Shown here: positions 13,735 through 22,203 of the stretch, piece by piece | Position numbering within the stretch: position 1 is the first letter of the stretch | Layout of the letters: every line of letters starts with the position of its first letter | Assembly: GCA_043820655.1 (NCBI GenBank) | Contig: JBDRDO010000030.1 | Span: forward strand, 1 to 33,850 | Source of the DNA: JAZDEL01 sp043820655 | GTDB taxonomy: Archaea; Iainarchaeota; Iainarchaeia; Iainarchaeales; JAZDEL01 | Direction: 5' to 3' | DNA: 33,850 nucleotides | Made by a program: the position numbers and the translations under genes | The notes under the pieces: model-generated | What the model was told of the DNA's origin: nothing | The model's input: only the letters and a program-made list of their open reading frames with translations | Databases searched by the model: none

Positions 13735-14702
13735 AAAAGCGGGTTTTGCTGTCCTACGCACTCAGCGCAATTATAATAATTGCGCTTGTTTTGGTGATTG
13801 ATATTGGAACTGTAATTGAGACACTGCAGCCACTGGCATCGCCGGAGGGGCTATTGCTGTGCATTGTTGCTTTCATTTTATATTCACTCAGCTTCCTATT
13901 CAGGGGAATAAGGTGGAAAGAACTGCTGAAGCCGATAACTGAAGTAAGTGTGATTGAATCCACGCAGATAATTTTGCTTTCTTTCTTGGCGAACAACATA
14001 CTCCCTCTGCGTTTGGGCGAGCTTGTAAGGGCGTATGTGCTTGGCAAGAATCGCGGAATTGGGAAGGTGAAATCCTTCTCAACAGTTGTGCTTGACAGGA
14101 TTGTTGACGGGCTTGTGCTAGTGGGGATTTTTGCGGTTTCCGTGCTGTTTGTTGAGAACATTCCTGCAGATGTCAGCCAGCTTATATTGCTGCCGCTTGC
14201 ACTCTTTATTTTTGTGATTCTTGTTTTTGCCTTCCCTGAGCGTTTGCTGCCGCCTGTGAAGGCGCTTGCAATAAAACTGCCTTTTGTTAAAGAGGGGCAT
14301 CTGGGCATAATTGATGACAGCTTGGCAGGGAGTGCATCACTTAGGCAGGGTTGGGGTTCAAAAGGCATTCTTGTAATTACCTCCCTTGCAGAGTGGTCTG
14401 CGATTGCTGCAATGTATTGGGTTATTACAGCACAGCTTGGAATTCCGCTGAGCATTGCGCAGCTGTTTCTGCTCACAAGCTTCACCTCATTGGGGGCAAT
14501 GCTCCCTTCAGCGCCCGGCTATATTGGGACACATGAGGCAATGATTGCCTTTGTTCTTGTTATATTTGGGTTCACAGCGGAGCAGGGGGTTTCTGTTGCA
14601 ATCTTAAGCCACATAATTATATATCTGGTTCCGCTCACGCTTGCGCCGTTCTGCCTTTCAAGCCTTAAGACAAGCTGGCGGGAAATTGCGGGATTGGGCT
14701 AG
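13731..14702 (+). CDS. UPF0104 membrane protein, flippase-like (LPG_synthase_TM family)
   Basis: A 323-residue integral membrane protein of the UPF0104/AglD_N family. Seen: RGIRW after the second helix, the family motif LPLRLGELVRAYVLG (91-105), STVVLDRIVDGL (117-128), and PSAPGYIGTHEA (259-270), across about eight hydrophobic segments. Related proteins occur beside glycan-assembly genes and are thought to handle polyprenyl lipids; a role moving the lipid-linked glycan across the membrane is inference. There is no catalytic transferase domain. The ATG at 13731 overlaps the Alg13 stop, which fixes the start; the frame stays open upstream to 13701. The stop is TAG. Confidence 0.85.
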   Translation: MKKRVLLSYALSAIIIIALVLVIDIGTVIETLQPLASPEGLLLCIVAFILYSLSFLFRGIRWKELLKPITEVSVIESTQIILLSFLANNILPLRLGELVRAYVLGKNRGIGKVKSFSTVVLDRIVDGLVLVGIFAVSVLFVENIPADVSQLILLPLALFIFVILVFAFPERLLPPVKALAIKLPFVKEGHLGIIDDSLAGSASLRQGWGSKGILVITSLAEWSAIAAMYWVITAQLGIPLSIAQLFLLTSFTSLGAMLPSAPGYIGTHEAMIAFVLVIFGFTAEQGVSVAILSHIIIYLVPLTLAPFCLSSLKTSWREIAGLG

Positions 14703-14756
14703 GGGGCTGAAGCTATATAAACCTTTCCGAAATGAGTTTGTTCAGTGGTTTTTACA

Positions 14757-15566
14757 ATGCCTAATGAAAAAAAAGCCGTTCCTGCACACGCATATTCAAG
14801 GGAATATTTCGGCACTGTGTGCGACGGCTTCAATGAATTTGAGAAGCACGCGGGCGGGAAGATGCCCGAGCGCCTTGAAAAGGCGTTTGCGCTTGTAAAA
14901 GTTGAGCGCGGAGATGCGGTGCTTGATGTAGGGTGCGGACGCGGAGAACTTGTTGTTCGTGCTGCACTCGCAGGGGCAAAGGCAAGGGGGATTGATTATT
15001 CAGATGAGGCGCTGAAGTTTGCGCGCAGTGCGATAAAAAAGCACGGTTTGCAGGATAAGGCAAAGGTTATGCGCGCGGACGCGAAGAAACTGCCGTTTGA
15101 TGACGGGGAATTCACGAAAATATTTTTTACGGATGTTATTGAGCACATGCACGACTGGGAACTGCGGGAGTTTATGCGCGAGGCAAGGCGCGTTCTTCGC
15201 ACGGGCGGGGAGATTGTGATTGAAACAAGCCCGAATGCGCTGCTTGCCAAGCCGTTATATTTCATAGGCGGGCTTGTGGGGATTAACCGCGGGCCTGTTA
15301 ATCAAGTGGTGCATGTAAATGAGCAAACATGGTTCAGCATCCGCAGGCTTCTGAAGGAGCACGGTTTTAAGGGAAAGGTGTGGATGGAGTTTGATGCCGG
15401 CTGGTTTGGTGCCGCAGTGGGGGGGAAAAGGGGTGCGGGATTGCTTATGCCGATTATAAAAATCATGGGGAACCGCGGAGTGAAATTCATTGTTGAAAAA
15501 AGCGGGGCTGGCATTTTTGTTGCCCCAAGGATCTGGTGCAAAGCAGTTAAGACAGAGGGTGATTAA
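14757..15566 (+). CDS. class I SAM-dependent methyltransferase
   Basis: A 269-residue Rossmann-fold methyltransferase. Seen: motif I VLDVGCGRGEL (55-65), the acidic GIDYS after strand 2, RADAKKLPFDDGEF, and the post-motif RRVLRTGGEIVIETSPN. No membrane segment is evident. It resembles glycan-cluster methyltransferases that act on lipid-linked sugars or isoprenoid-type acceptors; the substrate is not visible in sequence. The in-frame GTG at 14745 is possible, but the ATG at 14757 is preferred. TATATAA lies at about 14714-14720, so a new transcript may begin here. The stop is 2 bases before the next ATG. Confidence 0.83.
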   Translation: MPNEKKAVPAHAYSREYFGTVCDGFNEFEKHAGGKMPERLEKAFALVKVERGDAVLDVGCGRGELVVRAALAGAKARGIDYSDEALKFARSAIKKHGLQDKAKVMRADAKKLPFDDGEFTKIFFTDVIEHMHDWELREFMREARRVLRTGGEIVIETSPNALLAKPLYFIGGLVGINRGPVNQVVHVNEQTWFSIRRLLKEHGFKGKVWMEFDAGWFGAAVGGKRGAGLLMPIIKIMGNRGVKFIVEKSGAGIFVAPRIWCKAVKTEGD

Positions 15567-15567
15567 A

Positions 15568-16566
15568 ATGGCAGACTACAAACTTGAAGGCATGCAGGGC
15601 AAGAATGTCCTCGTGCTTGGCGGGCTTGGATTTATTGGTTCAAATACAATGCATAAATGTGTTGAGCTGGGCGCGAGTGTGACTGCGTTTGATGCAATGC
15701 TCGGGCAATACGGGGCGAACATGGCGAATTTGGAGGGTGTGAAGGAGAAGGTTGAATTTGTTAAGGCGGATATGCGGGATTTTGATGCGCTTGCAGAGGC
15801 TGTGAAGGGCAAGGATTACATCTTCAACTGTGCGGGACAGGTTTCGCATGTTGATTCAATGGAAAACCCGCTTTTTGATGTTGAACTTAATGTGCAGGCA
15901 AACCTTAATTTGCTTGAGACATGCAGGAAGCACAATGACAGTGTGAAAATTGTTTATGCAGGAACGATAGGGCAGTTCGGCAGCCAGGAGTATTTGCCGA
16001 TTGACGAGAAGCACCCGACAATGCCGAAGGATGTTTATGGCATTGACAAGCTTGCCGCGGAGAAGTACCATTTGCTTTACAGCGAGAATTACGGGATGAA
16101 TGCCTGCTCCCTGCGGATAAACAATACTTACGGCGAACGGCACCAGATGAAACACGGAAATTACGGAATTCTTAATTGGTTCATTCGCCTCGCGCTTGAA
16201 AACAAAAAAATAACTGTTTTTGGAGAGGGTACACAGTTGAGGGATTACTGCTATGTGCAGGATATTGTTGATGCGCAGATTCTTGCCGCGCAGAGCGAAA
16301 AGGCGAACGGGAAGTTCTACTGCACAGGCACGGGGAAGGGAATGAAGTTTGTGGACATGGTAAAGATGATTATTGAAAAGGCAGGTTCCGGGGAATCCGA
16401 GATGGTGCCGTTCCCTGCGAAGAGGCAGAGGATTGAGGTGGGGGATGTTTATTTTTCGCATAAGAAGATAAAGGAAGAACTTGGCTGGGAACCAAAAACA
16501 GAGTTTGCGGAAGGGCTTGGGAAAACAATTGAATTTTACAGGGCGAATTTGCAGAAATATATATGA
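15568..16566 (+). CDS. NAD-dependent nucleotide-sugar epimerase/dehydratase (extended SDR)
   Basis: A 332-residue extended short-chain dehydrogenase of the nucleotide-sugar class. Seen: the NAD-binding GGLGFIG (18-24), D71-type acidic strand end KADMRD, the catalytic YGIDK (Tyr157, Lys161), a Thr in AGTIGQFG, the sugar-binding NNTYGERHQMKHGNYG and RDYCYVQDIVDA. This architecture fits 4-epimerases and GDP/UDP-sugar dehydratases alike; I cannot separate these. A UDP-hexose 4-epimerase would supply the mutase-like enzyme encoded nearby. GGTGA six bases upstream supports the ATG at 15568. Confidence 0.85.
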   Translation: MADYKLEGMQGKNVLVLGGLGFIGSNTMHKCVELGASVTAFDAMLGQYGANMANLEGVKEKVEFVKADMRDFDALAEAVKGKDYIFNCAGQVSHVDSMENPLFDVELNVQANLNLLETCRKHNDSVKIVYAGTIGQFGSQEYLPIDEKHPTMPKDVYGIDKLAAEKYHLLYSENYGMNACSLRINNTYGERHQMKHGNYGILNWFIRLALENKKITVFGEGTQLRDYCYVQDIVDAQILAAQSEKANGKFYCTGTGKGMKFVDMVKMIIEKAGSGESEMVPFPAKRQRIEVGDVYFSHKKIKEELGWEPKTEFAEGLGKTIEFYRANLQKYI

Positions 16567-16578
16567 AAAGGTGGGCAA

Positions 16579-17487
16579 ATGGAAACAAAAATAAAAAACA
16601 CAAAAGTTCTTGTTACAGGCGGGAATGGCTTTCTTGGCAAGAAAATAATTAAGGTTTTTGCCGATGCGGGTGCGGAAGTGCTTGGCACATCCCGCAAACC
16701 TGCGGAAGGCATGGTGAAAATGGAAATGCTTGATACTGAAAGCATTGCCACTGCTGTTGAGAAGGCTGGTGCGGAAATTGTTATTCATACCGCAGCAAAC
16801 AAGGACAATGATTTCTGCGAGGGCAATAAGGAAAGGGCAAGGGCGATTAATGTGGAGGGGACGCGTAAACTTGCGCAGGAATGCAAAAAGCGCGGCGCAA
16901 AGATGGTTTATATTTCAACAGAATATGTTTTTGACGGGAAGAAGGAGAGGGAGTATTCCGAGGGCGATGAAATTTCGCCCGTGAATTATTACGGGGAAAC
17001 TAAGGCCGCGGGGGAGCGTGCAGTGCTTGAGGAACTGCCGGATGCGCTTATTGTAAGGCCGGGAATTTTGTATGGTTTCAATAATGTGCATGATGAAACG
17101 AATTTCGTATGGTGGGCGCTTGATGAAATGCGGCAGGGCAGGGCGGTAAAAGGCTTCACAGACCAGGTTTTCTGCCCTGTGCTGATTGATGATGTTTCAA
17201 CTGCAATACTCGCACTGCTGAAGAAGGATAAGTCGGGAATTTACCATGTAACAGGCGGGGAGTGCTTAACGCGGTATGAGTTTTTGGTCAAGGGAGCGGA
17301 GGTTTTCGGGTTTGACCCTGCACTTGTTCAGCGCTCCACATGGGCAGAGAGCGGCAAGGTTGCGGACAAGCCAAGCAAACTTATTTTGAGCATTGAAAAA
17401 CTGCGCGCGGAAGGAATTGAGACGCGCGGAGTAAGCGCAGGCTTTGGCGCAATGAAAGACCAACTGCCTATTTCATGGTTTGGCTGA
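16579..17487 (+). CDS. dTDP-4-dehydrorhamnose-reductase-like SDR (RmlD family)
   Basis: A 302-residue RmlD-like reductase. Seen: GGNGFLG (14-20), IHTAANKDNDFCE (RmlD has hxAAYTxVDxAE), YISTEYVFDG (111-120), and PVNYYGETKAAGE with Tyr138 and Lys142. RmlD reduces a 4-keto-6-deoxy-hexose on a dTDP carrier to make dTDP-rhamnose, using NAD(P)H. RfbA and RfbB for the same pathway are 5-6 kb downstream, but the epimerase RmlC is not in the window, so the product may be a different 6-deoxy sugar. AGGTGG lies before the ATG. It is convergent with the mutase-like gene, with 5 bases between. Confidence 0.82.
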   Translation: METKIKNTKVLVTGGNGFLGKKIIKVFADAGAEVLGTSRKPAEGMVKMEMLDTESIATAVEKAGAEIVIHTAANKDNDFCEGNKERARAINVEGTRKLAQECKKRGAKMVYISTEYVFDGKKEREYSEGDEISPVNYYGETKAAGERAVLEELPDALIVRPGILYGFNNVHDETNFVWWALDEMRQGRAVKGFTDQVFCPVLIDDVSTAILALLKKDKSGIYHVTGGECLTRYEFLVKGAEVFGFDPALVQRSTWAESGKVADKPSKLILSIEKLRAEGIETRGVSAGFGAMKDQLPISWFG

Positions 17488-17492
17488 GGCGC

Positions 17493-18764
17493 TTATCCAC
17501 CACCAACAGAATCGGCAAAATCCTTTCCCGCCTGTATGCATTCATCCGCATTTAAGTAGCGCCAGGCCCCGAATCTGCCCACGCAGTGAATTCCGCGCTC
17601 TTTGAACCAATCGGTTATTTTTGCGATGATTTCAGGGTGCGAGGTTTCCATCTGCACATAGCCGTATTCAAGCAGGTTTTCGTCTATCAAACAGACATCA
17701 TCCTTGCGGTCTAGGACGCCGACCTTGATCATATCCTTTATCACGCGCTCAGGCGTGAATTCTTCAGAACATTCAACCTGCAGCAGGTGCTTTCCCTTCG
17801 GCGCGACGCTGTCTGAGAATGCAGAGGGGATTGAAAGGCGGACAAATGAAATATCCGCGTCCCCGTAATATGCCCAATAGAAGGGCTTTTTCGGCGGCTT
17901 TGTGATGCCGAATGAATAAACCCATACAGGCTGGTTTTTGAGTTTTTTTGCAAGCGCGGAAATTTCTGCAGGAACATCCTTTGTAATTTTCACAAGCTCG
18001 GGCAAAGGAATTGTGGATACAAGGGTTTCGTATTTTGTTTCCTTGCCGTTTTCAAATTTAACTGTGCGGTTTTCAGTGTCAATCTCTGTTGCACTGTGTT
18101 CAGTGTGAATCGGCGAGGAAATGCGCGAGGTGAACGCCTTAATCAATTCATCAAAACCGCCATTTGCGGGGTAGCGCATGTTGGGGTTATAGCCAAACTC
18201 CTTCCTCAGGGGGCGCTCAATGCTGTTCCTCACTTCCTCAACGCTTACCTCGGGGCAGCGCCAGCTTATGAATTCAGTGTCCATTTCATGGGCACGCATG
18301 CCGAACTTTTTTTCATTGTAAGGAATCAGGAAGTGGTTTGCTATGCCTGTGCCGAATGTTATTTCAATCCATTCACCGAAATTTTTGGGTTTTTCATGTT
18401 CTGTTTCGCGTGCGGCAATTATGCCAGTCAGGCAGTCCTGCTGAACCTTTTCAGAAACCTCGTGCAGCGAACCCTGGAAGGGGTAGTCAATGTACTTGTT
18501 CTCAAAATAAATTTTCGCAAGGCTTTTTTTCTGCAGCATGTTGCCGCGCAGGAATTCTTCGTAAAGTTCATTTACATAAGGGTTCGAGGTGAAGATTGTG
18601 TGCACAGCATAATCAATCAAAAAACCGTCGCGGTTTTTTGTTCGGCACAATCCGCCGGGTTCTTCTGCGGCCTCAAAAAGCTCGAAGTCTTTGCTGCCTG
18701 CCTTTTCAAGGTGGTGCGCAATGCTGAGGGCTGTGATGCCTGCACCAAGAATTTTAAGGTTCAC
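17493..18764 (-). CDS. UDP-galactopyranose-mutase-like FAD protein
   Basis: A 423-residue flavoprotein. Seen: the N-terminal dinucleotide fold LKILGAGITALSIA with acidic strand end ELFEA, PGGLCRT, and the PYNEKKFGM block (148-156) found in the UDP-galactopyranose mutase and related FAD amine-oxidase-like branch. A C-terminal GRFGAWRYLNADECI closes the FAD site. Mutases of this kind convert a UDP-pyranose to a UDP-furanose, so a furanose residue in the glycan is possible; other family members are oxidoreductases, so this is a class-level call. The start is GTG, overlapping the glycosyltransferase stop (GTGA, 18761-18764). With that gene it forms a two-gene unit on the minus strand inside an otherwise plus-strand locus. 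Confidence 0.75.
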   Translation of the reverse strand: MNLKILGAGITALSIAHHLEKAGSKDFELFEAAEEPGGLCRTKNRDGFLIDYAVHTIFTSNPYVNELYEEFLRGNMLQKKSLAKIYFENKYIDYPFQGSLHEVSEKVQQDCLTGIIAARETEHEKPKNFGEWIEITFGTGIANHFLIPYNEKKFGMRAHEMDTEFISWRCPEVSVEEVRNSIERPLRKEFGYNPNMRYPANGGFDELIKAFTSRISSPIHTEHSATEIDTENRTVKFENGKETKYETLVSTIPLPELVKITKDVPAEISALAKKLKNQPVWVYSFGITKPPKKPFYWAYYGDADISFVRLSIPSAFSDSVAPKGKHLLQVECSEEFTPERVIKDMIKVGVLDRKDDVCLIDENLLEYGYVQMETSHPEIIAKITDWFKERGIHCVGRFGAWRYLNADECIQAGKDFADSVGGG

Positions 18765-19876
18765 ATTAACACCCCATTGTAAATCTTTACGAGGTTTTTT
18801 GCAACAGCCTCAAGGGAGAACTTGTTTGCAACAACAGTGCGTGCCTTTGTTGAAAGTATTTTGCGCTTCGCGGGATTTTCAATCAGCGAGTTTATTGCAT
18901 CCGCGAGTGCGCGAGTGTTGTTGCGCGGAACAAAGAGTGCTGCATCCCCGACAAGGTTTTTTACATCCCCTACATCAGTTACAACGCACGGCACGCCGAA
19001 CGCAAGGTACTCAAGGAAGCTTATTCCTATTGTTACATCAAATACAAATACGTGCGGCGCAACTGAGGTTACGGCCCAGACATCATTGCACTCCTGCTGG
19101 GAAACATTTCCGCCGAACAGAACAAAATCCTGCAGGCCTTTTTCACGGACGTAATTTTCAAGGGCCGGCTTTCCCTGCCCGCCGCCGAAAATCACATACT
19201 TATAATCAGGGTGCTTTTCCCTTACGGCAGGCATTGCGTCAATAACCTGCATCAATGCCTTTGTGTTCAGACCTGCGAGGTTTTTGAGGCTTGTGATAAG
19301 GTTTTTGCCGTAGCGGGAAGTAAATTTTTTTCCGGTGGCGCGCAAATTATAATTTTTCATATCAAGCGCGGGCGGGATTACATGAAGTTTTTCTTTTGGG
19401 ATGCCCCAGGGCAAAAGGAATTGACTGAAGGGCATTGCGCTCCAGCATGTGAGAGCATCAAAATTAAGGCGCGGGATAAGGAATTTTTCCGAAAGGAAGA
19501 TTGCCTTGCCGTGCAGGCTCGCAGTTTCAGGGCTGAGCATTTCAATTGTGTAAACATGCGGCACGCCCGAAACGCATTTTATCCTGTGACCTATAATGCC
19601 CATAAAACTGTTGCTGTGGGAATGTATGACATCAGGATTGAATTTTTTCGCGAGCGCAACAGCCCTGTGTATAGAGAAAAGGACCTGAAGCTTGTGCAGG
19701 GCGTGGTGCCCAAAATGGGGTGCAATGTAAGTTTCAGCGCCTGGAAGTTTATAATCACATGAAGTGAAAATGAACAATTTGTGCCCCTGTTTAATTAATT
19801 GGGAAAGCAGGTTGCGCGTCATTACCTCGCTGCCGCCGTAATCGCCTATTGTGTTTGTTATGAAGAAAATTCTCAC
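18761..19876 (-). CDS. GT4-type glycosyltransferase
   Basis: A 371-residue GT-B fold glycosyltransferase of family 4. Seen: the N-terminal glycine-rich acceptor loop TIGDYGGSEVMTRNLL, HSHSNSFMG, the central VIFGGGQGKPALE donor-domain strand, and the C-terminal SFLEYLAFGVPCVVTDVGD, which is the family's E-x7-E region with F/G-P. The GTG at 19876 is preferred over the TTG six codons upstream because GGGTGGGTG precedes it at good spacing. A TATA-like element (minus strand CTTTTTAAAC) lies at about 19928-19937. It is translationally coupled to the mutase-like gene, suggesting it may use that enzyme's product. Confidence 0.87.
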   Translation of the reverse strand: MRIFFITNTIGDYGGSEVMTRNLLSQLIKQGHKLFIFTSCDYKLPGAETYIAPHFGHHALHKLQVLFSIHRAVALAKKFNPDVIHSHSNSFMGIIGHRIKCVSGVPHVYTIEMLSPETASLHGKAIFLSEKFLIPRLNFDALTCWSAMPFSQFLLPWGIPKEKLHVIPPALDMKNYNLRATGKKFTSRYGKNLITSLKNLAGLNTKALMQVIDAMPAVREKHPDYKYVIFGGGQGKPALENYVREKGLQDFVLFGGNVSQQECNDVWAVTSVAPHVFVFDVTIGISFLEYLAFGVPCVVTDVGDVKNLVGDAALFVPRNNTRALADAINSLIENPAKRKILSTKARTVVANKFSLEAVAKNLVKIYNGVLM

Positions 19877-19894
19877 TTTGCTGCACCCACCCAA

Positions 19895-20132
19895 AAACCG
19901 CCTGATTATGAAAGAAAGCCCTTTAATGTTTAAAAAGCGCTGTGGTACATAAGTGGAACTTTGCGCAGGGGGAGTTATTTAAACTATTTGCATTCTGATG
20001 ATAATATCAAATGACAATTGTAACGGTAAAAGTATGTCATTTGATAGCTATCAAAAGACAATAAAAATTGCTAGAATTAATGTCTTTTGATATAATGTAT
20101 ATTTGAGTTATTGAAGCAGGGATGTGCATCTG
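19895..20132. promoter_or_regulatory. divergent promoter region with paired inverted repeats
   Basis: A 238-nt gap between divergent genes with no ORF or RNA gene recognised. It holds the minus-strand promoter near 19928-19937 and the four-half-site repeat (listed separately), whose last arm abuts a TATA-like GATATAATG for the plus-strand radical SAM gene. Confidence 0.55.
20005..20092. repeat. two 12-bp inverted repeats in tandem (four half-sites)
   Basis: Repeat 1 has arms TATCAAATGACA (20005-20016) and TGTCATTTGATA (20035-20046), perfect, with an 18-nt spacer. Repeat 2 has arms TATCAAAAGACA (20049-20060) and TGTCTTTTGATA (20081-20092), perfect, with a 20-nt spacer. The inner arms meet at GC to form the perfect 16-bp palindrome TTTGATAGCTATCAAA. 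All four arms share TATCAAA-GACA. The last arm overlaps a TATA-like element, as an operator would. Confidence 0.85.
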
Positions 20133-21206
20133 ATGGGACTGGGAAAGAACACCGAATATTACATATTCCAGCTGCAGCGCTCTTTCGGAAGATTTGTGTT
20201 AACGCCTTATGTGGGCGCAAGGAAACTGCTGAATGCATTTGCGCTGGGGATGCAGTTTGTTTTCCTGAGGAATTCAAAACTGTGGGGCTATCCGCTGAAG
20301 ATTAGTTTTGACCCCACAAATGCGTGCATGCTTAAATGCCCCTTATGCCCCACGGGAAACAGGAGAAAGGGCAGGGAATGGGGGAAAATGAAATTTACGG
20401 ATTTCAAAAAAGTGATGGATGAAATGGCGCCCTGGCTTTATGAAATAAACCTGAACAACTGGGGCGAGCCGTTTTTGAATAAGGATATGATAAAAATGGC
20501 GGAGTACGCGCACGGCAAGAGGGTGTGGACAAGCATAAATTCAAACATGAATGTTCCGCTGTCAGAGCGCGATGCGGAAAGGCTTGTGCAGAGCGGGCTT
20601 GACTGGCTTTATGTTTCATTTGACGGGATTACTCAGGAGGCTTATGAAAAATACAGGCGCAATGGAAATTTGAAAACCGTATTTGATAATCTGAAACTGG
20701 TGCACCGGAAGAAAAAGGAATTGAACAGCAAAACGCCCGCGGTTGTATGGCAGTTTTTGCGGATGAAACACAACGAACACGAGGTTCCTGAATTGGAGCG
20801 CGTGAAAAAGGAGCTTGGCATTGATGAGCTTGTTGTCGGCGCGGTAAGGTGTGATTTGGGAAATGAGATTTTTGTAACGGACAGGGAAAAGGTTGACAGC
20901 ATGGCGCAGTGGCTGCCGAGCGATGACAGGAACAGCAGGTATGATTATGAAAAGAAGGAGCGCAGGGTGCAGAAGGAATTCTGCCCTTTCCTGTGGTTTG
21001 TTACGGTTGTGAATTGGGACGGTTCAGTGAGTCCGTGCTGTGCAATTTATGAGAAGAAGTATGACTTTGGGAATGCTTTTACGGGAAACCTTAAGGAAAT
21101 CTGGAATAATGAGAAGTATATTGCCTCAAGGGATATGGTTGCGCGCAGGCCTGCAAAGCAGAGCACTGTGTGCGCTAATTGTTTAAAGACCGGTTTTATT
21201 GATTGA
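20133..21206 (+). CDS. radical SAM/SPASM enzyme
   Basis: A 357-residue radical S-adenosylmethionine enzyme. Seen: the cluster motif CxxxCxxC at C65, C69 and C72 (NACMLKCPLCPTG), NLNNWGEPFLN (the GGE-type SAM-binding strand), and a C-terminal SPASM region with CPF, GSVSPCCAIYEKK, FGN and CANC for auxiliary iron-sulfur clusters. Such enzymes in glycan loci oxidise or dehydrate sugars, or modify peptides; the substrate cannot be read here. The ATG at 20133 is chosen; the GTG at 20124 is in frame too. It follows the inverted-repeat operator and appears to head the next set of genes. Its stop is just before the GT2 gene. Confidence 0.85.
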   Translation: MGLGKNTEYYIFQLQRSFGRFVLTPYVGARKLLNAFALGMQFVFLRNSKLWGYPLKISFDPTNACMLKCPLCPTGNRRKGREWGKMKFTDFKKVMDEMAPWLYEINLNNWGEPFLNKDMIKMAEYAHGKRVWTSINSNMNVPLSERDAERLVQSGLDWLYVSFDGITQEAYEKYRRNGNLKTVFDNLKLVHRKKKELNSKTPAVVWQFLRMKHNEHEVPELERVKKELGIDELVVGAVRCDLGNEIFVTDREKVDSMAQWLPSDDRNSRYDYEKKERRVQKEFCPFLWFVTVVNWDGSVSPCCAIYEKKYDFGNAFTGNLKEIWNNEKYIASRDMVARRPAKQSTVCANCLKTGFID

Positions 21207-21207
21207 C

Positions 21208-22104
21208 ATGGCTGATGGGGAAAAAAGCGCGGGAAAGGCAAAGCGTACGGCAATAATCATAGTAAACTGGAACCGCCTAGGCTTAACGCGCGACTGCCTG
21301 AATTCATTGCGCAAGAATACCACTTACCCTAATTATGAAGTGATTGTTGTTGACAATGCAAGTAGTGATGGAAGTGTTGCAGCGCTGCGGAAGGAGTTTC
21401 CGTGGACGCGTGTGATTGCGAACAGCAGGAATGAGGGTTTCGCCGGCGCGAACAACAGGGCTTTCAATGATGTGCGCGCGGATTATTATTTCATGCTTAA
21501 CAATGACACACTGCTGACAAAAAACTGGCTGGTTAATGCGGTTAAGGTTATGGAGAGTGATGCGCGCATAGGGGTTGTGGGATGCGAGGAGGTCACAAAC
21601 CTTCCTGATTTTAACGCAAAAAAATACGGGAAGTGCGCGGACAGGGATGTTATGACCGTTAGCGGGGCGACAATGCTTGTGCGCGCGGAAGTTCTGCGGA
21701 AAGTGGGAACGCTTGATGCAAAGGAGTTCAGCCCTGCGTACGGGGAGGAAACTGACCTGAATTACAGGGCGCACAATGCGGGCTACAGGATAGTGCGCAC
21801 GTGCAAAAGCTCAATCATGCATTTTGGAGGGAAGAGCAGCGAGCAGCTCGGGAGTGCGGAACAGTATCTGCTTTGCAACACTAACAGAATTAAGGTAATG
21901 CTGTATAATCTCGGAATTTTGAATTTGATAAGGCATGTGCCGGGCTGGGGGCTTATATTTGTGAAGAGCGTGCCGGAAATGCGCACGCATCTTTTGCTCA
22001 GGGCAGCATGGAGGAATCTGCGGAATGCGGGGAAAATCATGCGGGAGAGGCGCAAAAGGGCGGAAAGCGCTAAGAAACTGCGGCAAAAACTGTTCGGCGA
22101 ATGA
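21208..22104 (+). CDS. GT2 family glycosyltransferase (rhamnosyltransferase-like)
   Basis: A 298-residue GT-A fold transferase. Seen: AIIIVNWNRLGLTRDCLNSL, VDNASSDGS (UDP/NDP-binding), NEGFAGANNRA, the metal-binding MLNNDT (DXD position), VSGATMLVRAEVL and the catalytic-base region YGEETDLNYRAHNAGY. The NWN-type start and NDT motif are common in rhamnosyl- and related deoxysugar transferases, which fits the 6-deoxy-sugar genes around it. A basic C-terminal tail (RERRKRAESAKKL) may bind the membrane. The ATG at 21208 is used; a TTG at 21199 is also in frame. Confidence 0.88.
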   Translation: MADGEKSAGKAKRTAIIIVNWNRLGLTRDCLNSLRKNTTYPNYEVIVVDNASSDGSVAALRKEFPWTRVIANSRNEGFAGANNRAFNDVRADYYFMLNNDTLLTKNWLVNAVKVMESDARIGVVGCEEVTNLPDFNAKKYGKCADRDVMTVSGATMLVRAEVLRKVGTLDAKEFSPAYGEETDLNYRAHNAGYRIVRTCKSSIMHFGGKSSEQLGSAEQYLLCNTNRIKVMLYNLGILNLIRHVPGWGLIFVKSVPEMRTHLLLRAAWRNLRNAGKIMRERRKRAESAKKLRQKLFGE

Positions 22105-22161
22105 ACCAAGGGCAGAATGTGAAGGAACTTAAAGCTTACGTGCGGTTAAAATATTAATTAA

Positions 22162-22171
22162 GCCTTTAAAG
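22162..22171 (+). promoter_or_regulatory. TATA-like promoter of the dTDP-sugar genes
   Basis: GCCTTTAAAG is about 37 nt before the rfbB ATG, in a 99-nt gap. A second AT-rich candidate, GTTAAAATATTAATTAAG, lies at 22145-22162. No ribosome binding site is visible before 22204. Confidence 0.4.
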
Positions 22172-22203
22172 CAAGGCGGAAAAAAGCGAAAAATGGCGAT
22201 AAT

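Noticed and set aside
15856..16788. 310-codon open frame on the minus strand
   Set aside because: It lies antisense across two clear SDR genes and its translation is rich in Phe, His, Asn and Arg without any motif; it is a shadow frame.
20005..20092. CRISPR array
   Set aside because: Only four short arms in alternating orientation with 2-20 nt between them; a CRISPR has direct repeats with uniform spacers and none is seen anywhere in the window.
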